The notes under the pieces are model-generated. The model saw nothing but the letters and a program-made list of their open reading frames with translations, searched no databases and had not been told where the DNA came from. Shown here piece by piece: positions 1-5,873 of a stretch of 12,219 nt of DNA. This DNA comes from Candidatus Woykebacteria bacterium GWB1_45_5 (GTDB lineage Bacteria > Patescibacteriota > Microgenomatia > Woykebacterales > RBG-16-39-9b). The stretch is from the NCBI GenBank assembly GCA_001816645.1, contig MHCO01000020.1:1-12219 (forward strand), written 5' to 3'. Numbering within the stretch: the stretch's first letter is position 1; the number at the start of each line of letters is the position of its first letter. Made by a program: the position numbers and the translations under genes.

Positions 1-184
1 TTCGGCCTGCCCTCGCCCTTCTTCCGCGGATAACAAACGTCCCAAATCCTGAAACGACCACCCTCTCGCTTTTTTTCAAAGCAGAGATAATATTATCAAA
101 AGTAGAATCAACCGCTTCTTTTGCTGCCTTTTTAGTCAGATGGGCTTCTTTGGCGACCTTTTCAATAATGTCTACTTTTAGCAT
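1..184 (-). CDS. HU-family DNA-binding protein (C-terminus cut by window edge)
   Basis: Reading the minus strand from the ATG at 184 gives 61 codons beginning MLKVDIIEKVAKEAHLTKKA and running off the left edge. The helical N-terminal dimerisation part (residues 1 to about 40), the turn with VVVSGFGTFVIRGRRAR and the start of the DNA-binding arm (GR, where the family continues into its conserved RNP tip) are typical of HU/IHF proteins. HU is a nucleoid protein that bends DNA as a dimer. The start is secure because an in-frame TGA lies at 209-211 with no other start between. The gene is the last of the visible minus-strand block and begins 73 bases after ymdB ends. HU and IHF subunits cannot be told apart from this fragment. 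Confidence 0.93.
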   Translation of the reverse strand, partial: MLKVDIIEKVAKEAHLTKKAAKEAVDSTFDNIISALKKSERVVVSGFGTFVIRGRRARAGR

Positions 185-213
185 AGTTTCAACAAGTTTA
201 GCTTGTCCTCACC
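185..213 (-). promoter_or_regulatory. HU gene leader: distant Shine-Dalgarno plus intervening hairpin
   Basis: On the minus strand GGTGAGG (207-213) is a good ribosome-binding sequence but lies about 22 nt from the ATG, too far for normal use. Directly after it comes ACAAG-CTAAA-CTTGT (192-206), a perfect 5-bp stem with a 5-nt loop, followed by TGAAACT and the ATG. Folding the stem would bring GAGG to an effective distance of about 7 nt. The elements are seen; the bypass function is inferred. Confidence 0.4.
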
Positions 214-257
214 CCCTTTTAAGACATTCTTACACAAAGGACAACAAAATCAAACAA

Positions 258-1046
258 TCAAGGGAGCGTTTTGTCTACTCTCTCAATCGAAGCAGCGCCG
301 CCGCCTCTTTTAGTCTTGACTAAAACCGACTGAAAAACTTTTGGTCCAGTCTCTGCCCACTCAAATTTTACCGGGTAGGGATCTTTTTGTCTTTTGATAA
401 TTATCGAGGGCTCAACTCCTAACACCGAGTGTAGGGCACCGGTCATCCCAACATCTGTAACAAAACCAGTCCCTTTTGGTAAAATTTGGGTATCGGCGCT
501 AGGAATATGGGTATGGGTACCAACCACCGCGCTGACCCGACCATCCAAAAACCAGCCCATTGCCGCTTTTTCACTCGTCGCTTCAGCGTGGAAGTCGACT
601 ACAATAACCTTCGGTTTTTCTTTCTCTATCTGATCCAACAAAATAGCATCAACTGTCCGGTATGGCTCGTCGGTCGGTTCGTTCATCCACTGCCGACCGA
701 GTAGATTAATAATTAAAACCTTTTCTTTACCAACATTGGCGTAAGTAAAACCGTAACCCGGTGTATCAGCCGGATAATTAGCGGGTCGCAAGATCGTTGG
801 GTCGTTGCTTAGAGTATCGGCAAACTCTTCTCTAGCCCAAATATGATTGCCACTAGTCATGATATCGACCCCGGCTTCTTTTATCTCTTCGACTGTTTTT
901 ACTGTCACACCTTTCCCGTGGGCTAAATTCTCGATATTGGCCACCACCAGATCGATTTTTTCTTTTTTGATGAGGTCGGGCAAAACCTCTCTTACCGCTG
1001 CCCGACCTGGCTTTGCAACAATGTCACCTATAAATAGTATCCTCAT
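258..1046 (-). CDS. ymdB: YmdB-family metallophosphoesterase (TIGR00282)
   Basis: The 262-residue protein has the full length of the YmdB family. In Bacillus subtilis this enzyme is a dinuclear-metal phosphodiesterase acting on 2',3'-cyclic nucleotides. The metal and active-site residues are present: D8 in FIGDIV, E39-N40 in ANIENLAHG, N67-H68 in TSGNHIW, H153 in DFHAEATSEK, and H178 and H180 in GTHTHIPSAD. There is no signal peptide or membrane segment, so it is expected in the cytoplasm. The ATG at 1046 starts exactly at the family's conserved MRILFIGD. No Shine-Dalgarno sequence is visible in front of it; the upstream sequence is instead the 10-bp repeat array at 1058-1103. It follows rny by 149 bases, the same order as in Firmicutes, which supports a link to RNA turnover. 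The stop is TGA. Confidence 0.95.
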   Translation of the reverse strand: MRILFIGDIVAKPGRAAVREVLPDLIKKEKIDLVVANIENLAHGKGVTVKTVEEIKEAGVDIMTSGNHIWAREEFADTLSNDPTILRPANYPADTPGYGFTYANVGKEKVLIINLLGRQWMNEPTDEPYRTVDAILLDQIEKEKPKVIVVDFHAEATSEKAAMGWFLDGRVSAVVGTHTHIPSADTQILPKGTGFVTDVGMTGALHSVLGVEPSIIIKRQKDPYPVKFEWAETGPKVFQSVLVKTKRGGGAASIERVDKTLP

Positions 1047-1057
1047 AAAATTTATTT

Positions 1058-1103
1058 ATCCGAATCCATCCGAATTTTAACGAATTTATCCGAATATTCG
1101 GAT
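1058..1103. repeat. Short tandem array with exact 10-bp period, ending in a 16-bp palindrome
   Basis: CGAAT occurs at 1061, 1071, 1081 and 1091, an exact 10-base period; three of the four copies are extended to ATCCGAAT (1058-1065, 1068-1075, 1088-1095). The last copy is followed at once by its inverse ATTCGGAT, which makes ATCCGAATATTCGGAT (1088-1103) a perfect 16-bp palindrome. The array begins 12 bases in front of the ymdB start codon and occupies the place where a promoter or ribosome-binding site would be expected. Confidence 0.8.
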
Positions 1104-1118
1104 TTACTCGAACTTAGC

Positions 1119-1130
1119 CCACTTAAGTGG
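1119..1130. repeat. Perfect 12-bp palindrome CCACTTAAGTGG
   Basis: CCACTTAAGTGG equals its own reverse complement. It lies between the 10-bp-period array and the large inverted repeat in the rny-ymdB gap. It could be a dimer-binding site; there is no loop for a normal RNA hairpin. Confidence 0.6.
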
Positions 1131-1134
1131 TCGC

Positions 1135-1197
1135 AGCACGTGGGAGTACCTAAATTATTAAGCGGTTAGCGAAAATAATTTAGTTACGGAGCGTGCT
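1135..1197. repeat. Large two-part inverted repeat at the 3' end of rny
   Basis: Two nested arms are perfectly complementary: AGCACG (1135-1140) with CGTGCT (1192-1197), and CTAAATTATT (1150-1159) with AATAATTTAG (1174-1183). They enclose a 14-nt loop (1160-1173) and are separated by an unpaired internal loop of 8-9 nt per side. The outer right arm overlaps the TAG stop of rny (1196-1198). There is no following T-run on either strand, so it does not look like a standard Rho-independent terminator. It may be an mRNA-processing or stability hairpin, or a REP-like element. Confidence 0.65.
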
Positions 1198-2686
1198 ATT
1201 TAGCTATCGCTTCCGCTCTTGTCTCTCGAATAACCATCACTTTAACTTGCCCCGGATATGTAACAGACTTTTCGATCTTTTCAGCAACGTCGTGAGCAAG
1301 TTTAGTGGCAGTGGCGTCATCAATCTGCTCCGGGATAACAATCACCCGCACTTCACGACCAGCGGATATGGCAAAAGATTTTTCGACACCTTGAAAGCTT
1401 GTCGCAACATTCTCGATATCCTTCAGCCGGCGGATATAATCTTCAACCGATTCATGACGAGCACCTGGCCGGCTGCCAGAAATAGCATCGGAGATCCAAA
1501 CAATCGATGATTCAACACTCGAAAACGGCTTATCTTCGTGGTGCTCCTCAACGCAAGCTAAAACCTTGGGGTCAAAATTAAACTTTTTCAGAAAATCAAC
1601 ACCGACCTGGACGTGGGTTCCCTCTTGTTCTGGAGTAAAGACTTTACCAATATCATGTAATAAACAGCCTAATCGAACAGTATTAACATCAGCCCCAAGT
1701 TCCCGGGCAACTGCCATACCAATTTTGGTCTCCTCTAGCGTGTGGAGCCAAAGATTTTGTCCGTAAGAAAAGCGCCATTTAAAACGGCCTAAAGAATCAA
1801 GAATCTCCAATGGGAGGTTGTGAATACCAACTTCGGAAGCTAGTTTCTCTCCTTCTTCCCGGCGGATTTTTTCAAATTCTTTTTGGACCCGATCAACAAT
1901 CTCCTCAATTCTCGCTGGCTGTATTCGGCCATCAACCATCAACCGTTCCAATGCTACTTTTGCAACTTCGCGCCGTTCCCCGTCAAAAGAGGAAAGTCGT
2001 ATTAGCCCCGGCTCATCTAGATCAATATCAACCCCGGTGGTAGCTTCCAGCGCCTTGATGTTACGGCCCTCTTTACCAATTATCCGGCCTTTCATGTCTT
2101 CATCAGTCATTTTGATACTTGTCGTGGTATATTCGGCAACGTAATCAGTCGCCCCATGACGCATAGCATCAACCAAAATCTGTTTAGCCCTTTGGTCGGC
2201 TTCTTTTCTAACTTGATCATTGGCCTCTCTTATTTTTCTAGCCACCTCTTCTTTTAGGTGTGACTCGGTGGCTTCTAAAATCAGCTTTTTCGCTTCATCC
2301 CGGGTAATCGCCGCCACTTTTTCCAGTTTAGTAACAAGATCATTCCTGTTCTTCTCTAGCTCCTGTTCTTTGGTTTCTAACAAAGACTCTTTTTTATCAA
2401 TATCCGCAAGTTTTTTGTCGATATTTTCTTCTTTAGTAGCCAGTTTTGATTCTAGGGAAAGTGTTTCAGCGCGGATTTTCCGAACCTCTTCTTCCGCTTC
2501 TCGTTTAATACGGAAAGCCTCGTCTTTGGCTTCGAGGATTATTTCCCTGGCCCGTGAATCGGGCTCTTTAGCTTCTTTTGGAGTTTCTTTTTCAGAAGGG
2601 ATTTTCTTTTTAAGATAGTTTTGATAGGCTAGGGCAGCTACCACCCCAACCACTAGAGAAGTTGCGGCTATAATTATTGGATCCAT
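1196..2686 (-). CDS. rny: Ribonuclease Y
   Basis: RNase Y is a membrane-anchored endoribonuclease that starts mRNA decay. The 496-residue protein shows the complete family layout. Residues 3-22 form a hydrophobic anchor. Residues about 30-175 are a long charged coiled coil. A KH RNA-binding domain starts at GRIIGKEGRNIK (200-211). The HD catalytic domain has H315 (LHTLEET), the H344-D345 pair in LLHDIGK, H358, EHHED (381-385) and D400. The C-terminal domain contains GREVRVIV (443-450) and YPGQVKVMVIRE (477-488). The ATG at 2686 is followed directly by the anchor. GAAAGGA (2699-2705) is a recognisable but rather distant ribosome-binding sequence, about 12 nt from the start. The next gene, ymdB, is a usual neighbour. 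The stop lies in an inverted repeat. Confidence 0.97.
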   Translation of the reverse strand: MDPIIIAATSLVVGVVAALAYQNYLKKKIPSEKETPKEAKEPDSRAREIILEAKDEAFRIKREAEEEVRKIRAETLSLESKLATKEENIDKKLADIDKKESLLETKEQELEKNRNDLVTKLEKVAAITRDEAKKLILEATESHLKEEVARKIREANDQVRKEADQRAKQILVDAMRHGATDYVAEYTTTSIKMTDEDMKGRIIGKEGRNIKALEATTGVDIDLDEPGLIRLSSFDGERREVAKVALERLMVDGRIQPARIEEIVDRVQKEFEKIRREEGEKLASEVGIHNLPLEILDSLGRFKWRFSYGQNLWLHTLEETKIGMAVARELGADVNTVRLGCLLHDIGKVFTPEQEGTHVQVGVDFLKKFNFDPKVLACVEEHHEDKPFSSVESSIVWISDAISGSRPGARHESVEDYIRRLKDIENVATSFQGVEKSFAISAGREVRVIVIPEQIDDATATKLAHDVAEKIEKSVTYPGQVKVMVIRETRAEAIAK

Positions 2687-2829
2687 AGTTGTTTGGCGTC
2701 CTTTCTATAAGCATATAAATTAACTTTTGAGCAGGAATGACTGAAATAAAGTTGGGTAGTAAATTAGTGAACTAGGGATTTGTTAAAATATATTGTAATA
2801 ACAATCTAATTCTCTAATTAACTGCTTAA

Positions 2830-3507
2830 CTATTCTACTCTCTTTTCTATAAGTGTGTCAACGGTCTTTTTAATAATTTCCCAAGAAAAACCTTTGCGCG
2901 CCAAAAATTGTCCCATTTTAATTTTGAAATCCCCCGGTTCTAAATTTTTGTAGCTAGATAGTTTTTTTGTAGCAGCTTTCATCGCTAAATTATCTTCGTT
3001 TGTCGATTCCGTCTCTTTTGTTCCCTTCATCACTTCTTCAACAATTTCTTTATCGATGCCCTTTGCTAACAGCTCCCGTTTAATCAGACTAACCGACATT
3101 GGCTTAAACCTCAACCTTTGTTCAACCCACCATTTTGCAAAAGCCGCATCATCCACTTGTTCCAGTCTTTGCAACTCACCAATAACTTTTTCAATTGAGT
3201 CGCTGTACTGAGTCTTCTCGGCTTCGCTTTTAACTTCGACCGGCCTCACAGTTCTCAAAAAATGGTCCCGTAGCTCTTTCTCACTTCGAGGACGAAAAGA
3301 TAGAAACCGCAAGGCTTTGTTGACCAGTCTTTCAATCTGATCTTTCTCGATTAACTCTTTTATTTTTCCTTCGGAAATTTCCTGGCTGACTTCTAGTTTG
3401 TTTTCAAACCGCAACGCCATCGAAAGTCCAAAAGCAAATTGACCGTCAATAAAGACATTTACACGGTCTGCCTTTTTCTTTTGTGGTTCGATTGCTGTGA
3501 TTTTCAT
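2830..3507 (-). CDS. recX: Regulatory protein RecX
   Basis: RecX binds RecA filaments and modulates recombinase activity. At 225 residues the protein has the family length. It opens with a beta-rich N-terminal part typical of Firmicutes-type RecX (DRVNVFIDGQFAFGLS, residues 14-29). The three helical repeats follow: RFLSFRPRSEKELRDHFL (67-84), DDAAFAKWWVEQRLRFKPMS (119-138, continuing into LIKRELLAKGID) and YKNLEPGDFKIKMGQFLARK (186-205, continuing into GFSWEIIKKTVD). Residues 90-103 are a charged linker. The ATG at 3507 lacks a Shine-Dalgarno sequence but has TATAAT 13 nt upstream. In many bacteria recX directly follows recA; here a gene on the other strand lies between them, and recX seems to have its own promoter. 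Confidence 0.93.
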   Translation of the reverse strand: MKITAIEPQKKKADRVNVFIDGQFAFGLSMALRFENKLEVSQEISEGKIKELIEKDQIERLVNKALRFLSFRPRSEKELRDHFLRTVRPVEVKSEAEKTQYSDSIEKVIGELQRLEQVDDAAFAKWWVEQRLRFKPMSVSLIKRELLAKGIDKEIVEEVMKGTKETESTNEDNLAMKAATKKLSSYKNLEPGDFKIKMGQFLARKGFSWEIIKKTVDTLIEKRVE

Positions 3508-3520
3508 ATTCGCTTGATTG

Positions 3521-3549
3521 ATTATATCTCGCTAGAGAACCGATGGCGA
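3521..3549 (-). promoter_or_regulatory. Putative recX promoter with TCTC-N4-GAGA dyad
   Basis: On the minus strand TATAAT (3521-3526) is a perfect -10 hexamer, with TCGCCA (3544-3549, 4 of 6 to TTGACA) 17 bp upstream. The transcript would have a leader of only about 6 nt. The spacer contains TCTC-TAGC-GAGA (3527-3538) abutting the -10. The 18-base stretch 3521-3538 matches the promoter of the kinase-like gene (9085-9102) at 16 of 18 positions. Confidence 0.6.
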
Positions 3550-3590
3550 GATGCCCACCTGCAACGCTAGGCGTAGCATTGCGGGCAGGT
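3526..3590. repeat. Pair of inverted repeats between recX and the orphan gene
   Basis: ATCTCGC (3526-3532) and GCGAGAT (3546-3552) form a perfect 7-bp inverted repeat across the recX promoter. Immediately beside it, GCAACGCT (3561-3568) and AGCATTGC (3575-3582) pair over 8 positions with a 6-nt loop; the single mismatch is a U-G wobble if read on the minus strand. The stem can be extended by GCCC (3553-3556) with GGGC (3583-3586), or by ACCT (3557-3560) with AGGT (3587-3590), as two alternative pairings. No T-run follows. Confidence 0.55.
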
Positions 3591-3594
3591 AATC

Positions 3595-3657
3595 TTGCGA
3601 TTATACCACCACTTGTGCTATAAGTTTTCTTAACCTTTCCTAGGGTGCTAAGGAGGG
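3595..3657 (+). promoter_or_regulatory. Putative promoter and strong ribosome binding site of the orphan gene
   Basis: TTGCGA (3595-3600) and TATAAG (3619-3624) are spaced by 18 bp, and TGC directly before the -10 gives an extended -10 element. AGGAGG (3651-3656) lies 7 nt before the ATG at 3664 and is the strongest Shine-Dalgarno sequence in the window. Confidence 0.55.
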
Positions 3658-3663
3658 AGCAAA

Positions 3664-3945
3664 ATGACAGGCCAGAGCATTAACTATAGCCGTGTTACGG
3701 GGGCGAACCTTAGTCCCGGTAACATAATCCTTCACCAGGGACAACATCTCATGGTCGAGGAGAATTCGGGACGGAATTGTGTAAGACAAGGTGACAAGCT
3801 CGCCCCACTCGAACCAAACGAGCTCTACGCTCTTGTCGACAACCCTGAGGCTTTGTTGGAGCCAGTGCCAAGACCAAACTCATCATCTCGACGAGGCTTT
3901 GTATGGAAGCTACGGAAAGCATTCAAGGTTTGTGAAAGGAAATAG
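3664..3945 (+). CDS. Small protein of unknown function between recA and recX
   Basis: I do not recognise this 93-residue protein. It lacks membrane segments and a signal peptide. Residues about 10-60 alternate short hydrophobic stretches with Gly, Pro and Asn turns (NLSPGNIILHQGQHLMVEEN, then GDKLAPLEPNELYALVDN), which suggests a small beta-rich fold. A Pro/Ser-rich linker follows, and the last 20 residues are strongly basic (RRGFVWKLRKAFKVCERK), as if for binding nucleic acid or an acidic surface. A clear AGGAGG sequence and promoter support it as a real gene. It runs against recA and recX, ends 78 bases from the recA stop, and looks richer in G+C at wobble positions and poorer in lysine than its neighbours, which may indicate acquisition. 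A role in RecA control is conceivable only from position. Confidence 0.75.
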   Translation: MTGQSINYSRVTGANLSPGNIILHQGQHLMVEENSGRNCVRQGDKLAPLEPNELYALVDNPEALLEPVPRPNSSSRRGFVWKLRKAFKVCERK

Positions 3946-3970
3946 ACGAATTAGGGGTTAGTCGTCGCCC

Positions 3971-4004
3971 GAAGCCGTCGGTTTCGTAAGAGGTCGGCGG
4001 CTTC
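3971..4004. terminator. Hairpin between the convergent ends of the orphan gene and recA
   Basis: GAAGCCGTCG (3971-3980) pairs with CGGCGGCTTC (3995-4004) over 10 positions (one G-U wobble) around a 14-nt loop. It lies between the stops at 3945 and 4024, so it could end transcription from both sides. A T-run is missing on both strands, which weakens the call. Confidence 0.4.
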
Positions 4005-4023
4005 AATCGTTGTGGGGAATTTG

Positions 4024-5070
4024 TTACTCAGTTTCTTCCTCTTCTGTTTCTTCTTTGCTTGCTTTTTTTTGTGTAGTTCCTTTAGCAAATGCTTCTTTGA
4101 CTTTCTTTTCGATTTCGTTAGCAATCTTGTGATGTTCTTCAAGAAAAAGTTTTGCCGATTCCCGGCCTTGGGCGATGTTTTGCCCATCGTAAGAAAACCA
4201 ACCACCTGTTTTTTTAACTATTCCGGTGTCAACCGCGGCATCAAGTAACGAACCCTCTTTGGATATACCACGGTCAAACATAATGTCAAATTCGGCTTGG
4301 CGAAATGGTGGCGCAACTTTATTTTTTACTACTTTCGCCCTCACTCGGTTGCCCAGCGCCTCGCCACCATCGATGATACTTTCAATCCGGCGAATATCAA
4401 TTCGAACCGAAGAATAAAACTTTAAAGCTCGGCCCCCGGGAGTAGTCTCCGGATTGCCAAACATTATTCCTACTTTTTCGCGCAGTTGGTTGATGAAAAT
4501 CACCAAGGTTTTAGATTTAGCAATCGCTGCAGCAAGTTTGCGCATTGCTTGGCTCATCAATCGCGCCTGAATCCCAACAAAGGCGTCACCCATCTCCCCC
4601 TCCACCTCGGCTCGCGGTACCAAAGCGGCTACTGAATCAATTACAATCACATCTACCGCGCCGCTGCGTACTAGCGTCTCGACAATTTCCAGGGCTTGCT
4701 CCCCGGTATCTGGTTGCGAAATCAGAAGATCTTTTATGTTGACGCCGATACTCTCTGCCCGAGTCGGATCCAGGGCGTGTTCGGCATCAACAAAAGCAGC
4801 GGTGCCAGCTTTTTTCTGCGCTTCGGCAATAACGTGAAGCCCAAGAGTAGTTTTACCGCCGCCTTCGGGACCAAAGATTTCGACAATGCGGCCACGCGGT
4901 AATCCACCAACCCCTAAAGCGAGGTCTAAACCTAGAGAGCCGGTCGGGATTGCTTCTACGGCCATCCGGGCTCCGGCCTCCCCAAGCTTCATAATCGCCC
5001 CCTTACCAAATTGTTTTTCAATCTCATCCATCGCCGCCCTTATCGCGTCAAGTTTTCCAGCGTCTGTCAT
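4024..5070 (-). CDS. recA: Recombinase RecA
   Basis: RecA is the ATP-dependent strand-exchange protein of homologous recombination and the SOS co-protease. The 348-residue protein has the usual length. Motifs in order are: [18 protein letters not shown] (43-60), Walker [10 protein letters not shown] (67-75), catalytic E97 in [10 protein letters not shown], Walker [11 protein letters not shown] with D145, loop L1 around [12 protein letters not shown] (151-162), and loop L2 with [20 protein letters not shown] (194-213) leading into [10 protein letters not shown]. The C-terminus ends in an acidic tail ([10 protein letters not shown]), which in RecA restrains activity. The Walker A has GGG where most RecA proteins have SSG. 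The start is supported by a GAGG ribosome-binding sequence (5076-5079) with 5 nt spacing. No LexA-like box was recognised upstream. Confidence 0.98.
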   Translation of the reverse strand: MTDAGKLDAIRAAMDEIEKQFGKGAIMKLGEAGARMAVEAIPTGSLGLDLALGVGGLPRGRIVEIFGPEGGGKTTLGLHVIAEAQKKAGTAAFVDAEHALDPTRAESIGVNIKDLLISQPDTGEQALEIVETLVRSGAVDVIVIDSVAALVPRAEVEGEMGDAFVGIQARLMSQAMRKLAAAIAKSKTLVIFINQLREKVGIMFGNPETTPGGRALKFYSSVRIDIRRIESIIDGGEALGNRVRAKVVKNKVAPPFRQAEFDIMFDRGISKEGSLLDAAVDTGIVKKTGGWFSYDGQNIAQGRESAKLFLEEHHKIANEIEKKVKEAFAKGTTQKKASKEETEEEETE

Positions 5071-5120
5071 AGTTACCTCACTTTCTGGCAGATCCTATAA
5101 AAGCCCACGACCGATAGCAG

Positions 5121-5153
5121 CATTAAAGTAGCATAAGAAGAAAAGAAAAACAA
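5121..5153 (-). promoter_or_regulatory. Putative recA promoter
   Basis: On the minus strand TTGTTT (5148-5153) lies 17 bp from TACTTT (5125-5130). The -10 is weak, but the 15-mer TATGCTACTTTAATG (5121-5135) recurs at 13 of 15 positions at 6002-6016, also 17 bp from a TTGTCT. Confidence 0.35.
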
Positions 5154-5178
5154 GTAGGCGAAAGGAATTTAATCCTGT

Positions 5179-5601
5179 CTAATCTGCAAAATTTAAGTCT
5201 TTCAACAAAACTATACTGCCCGCTTTTTCAGCTTTGTCAAAATAAGCCTCATCGGCGGTAACAAAGACGGAATTAGTCAATTTGGCCAATACATAGTAAG
5301 AGGCATCATAAAACGAAACTTGATAATTTTTCGCTAGATTACCGATTTCAATTAGTTCGCGATTATTAAAATCATGCGCTGGAAACTCTATCTCTAAAAT
5401 AAACCGATATAAATTTTCAAATTCTTCATGGTGTCTAATCAAGATGTTACCGACTTCGAACATCCAAAAACTAGGCAAAACAATTTCGGCCTTTCCTTCT
5501 TGGAAGTTTTTAATAATTTTTAAAGCTATATCCTGGTCTTGTTCGTTTTCGACCAAAACTAGCTTGAGGATAACTGAGGCATCCAGAACAAATTTAATCA
5601 A
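5179..5601 (-). CDS. PIN-domain toxin (VapC-like ribonuclease)
   Basis: The 140-residue protein has the length and acidic active site of VapC-type PIN ribonucleases: D7 in FVLDASV, E49 in MFEVGN, D99 in FYDASY and D117 in VTADE. PIN toxins cleave RNA when free of their antitoxin. The start is TTG at 5601, in the sequence TTGA, where the antitoxin stop TGA overlaps it by 4 bases; this is translational coupling typical of toxin-antitoxin operons. All four acidic residues are kept, so the enzyme looks active. The RNA target cannot be inferred. It ends about 110 bases upstream of recA with no evident terminator, so read-through into recA is possible. Confidence 0.9.
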   Translation of the reverse strand: MIKFVLDASVILKLVLVENEQDQDIALKIIKNFQEGKAEIVLPSFWMFEVGNILIRHHEEFENLYRFILEIEFPAHDFNNRELIEIGNLAKNYQVSFYDASYYVLAKLTNSVFVTADEAYFDKAEKAGSIVLLKDLNFAD

Positions 5602-5837
5602 TGGCTTCCTCTATCTTCCCGAACCCACTTTACAATTGTACCGGGGGGTAGGGGATTTTGGTTTTTCCTAAGCTCTAAAAGCCGTTCGTAGATTCCCGCT
5701 TTTCTTTTTTCCTCAAGAACCTTCTCTGCAGCAGCAGCTACCAACTGGCTACGACTGCCCACGGGAATTCTACGCAATTTTTCCGCTACCTGTTTAGGGA
5801 AAATAATATTGATCCGCTCAAAATTGGCTTTTTTCAT
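5598..5837 (-). CDS. Ribbon-helix-helix-like antitoxin
   Basis: The 79-residue protein begins with a short beta strand (FERINIIFP, 6-14), a first helix (KQVAEKLRRIP) and a second helix introduced by GSRSQLVAAAAEKVLEEK (27-44), the pattern of ribbon-helix-helix repressors. The C-terminal half (ERLLELRKNQNPLPPGTIVK and beyond) would be the toxin-binding part. It directly precedes and overlaps the PIN toxin gene by 4 bases, as antitoxin genes usually do, and would be expected to neutralise the toxin and repress the operon. The ATG at 5837 has no Shine-Dalgarno sequence but lies 7 nt after a -10 hexamer, pointing to a leaderless mRNA. The exact antitoxin family cannot be named from sequence alone. 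Confidence 0.82.
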   Translation of the reverse strand: MKKANFERINIIFPKQVAEKLRRIPVGSRSQLVAAAAEKVLEEKRKAGIYERLLELRKNQNPLPPGTIVKWVREDRGSH

Positions 5838-5844
5838 GGATTCT

Positions 5845-5873
5845 ATCTTACACCACTACTTACACACTGTCAA
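5845..5873 (-). promoter_or_regulatory. Toxin-antitoxin promoter with direct-repeat operator candidate
   Basis: On the minus strand a perfect TTGACA (5868-5873) lies 17 bp from TAAGAT (5845-5850), which ends 7 nt before the antitoxin ATG. CTTACAC occurs twice with a 12-bp period on the plus strand (5847-5853 and 5859-5865), between and overlapping the promoter elements, a reasonable position for autorepression by a ribbon-helix-helix dimer pair. Confidence 0.65.

Noticed and set aside
2220..2618. Open 132-codon frame on the plus strand opposite rny
   Set aside because: It mirrors the coiled-coil codons of RNase Y and is Ser/Phe-rich low-complexity sequence with no ribosome-binding site.
5071..5178. 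SOS (LexA) box upstream of recA
   Set aside because: Neither CGAAC-N4-GTTCG-like nor CTG-N10-CAG-like sites were found by eye.
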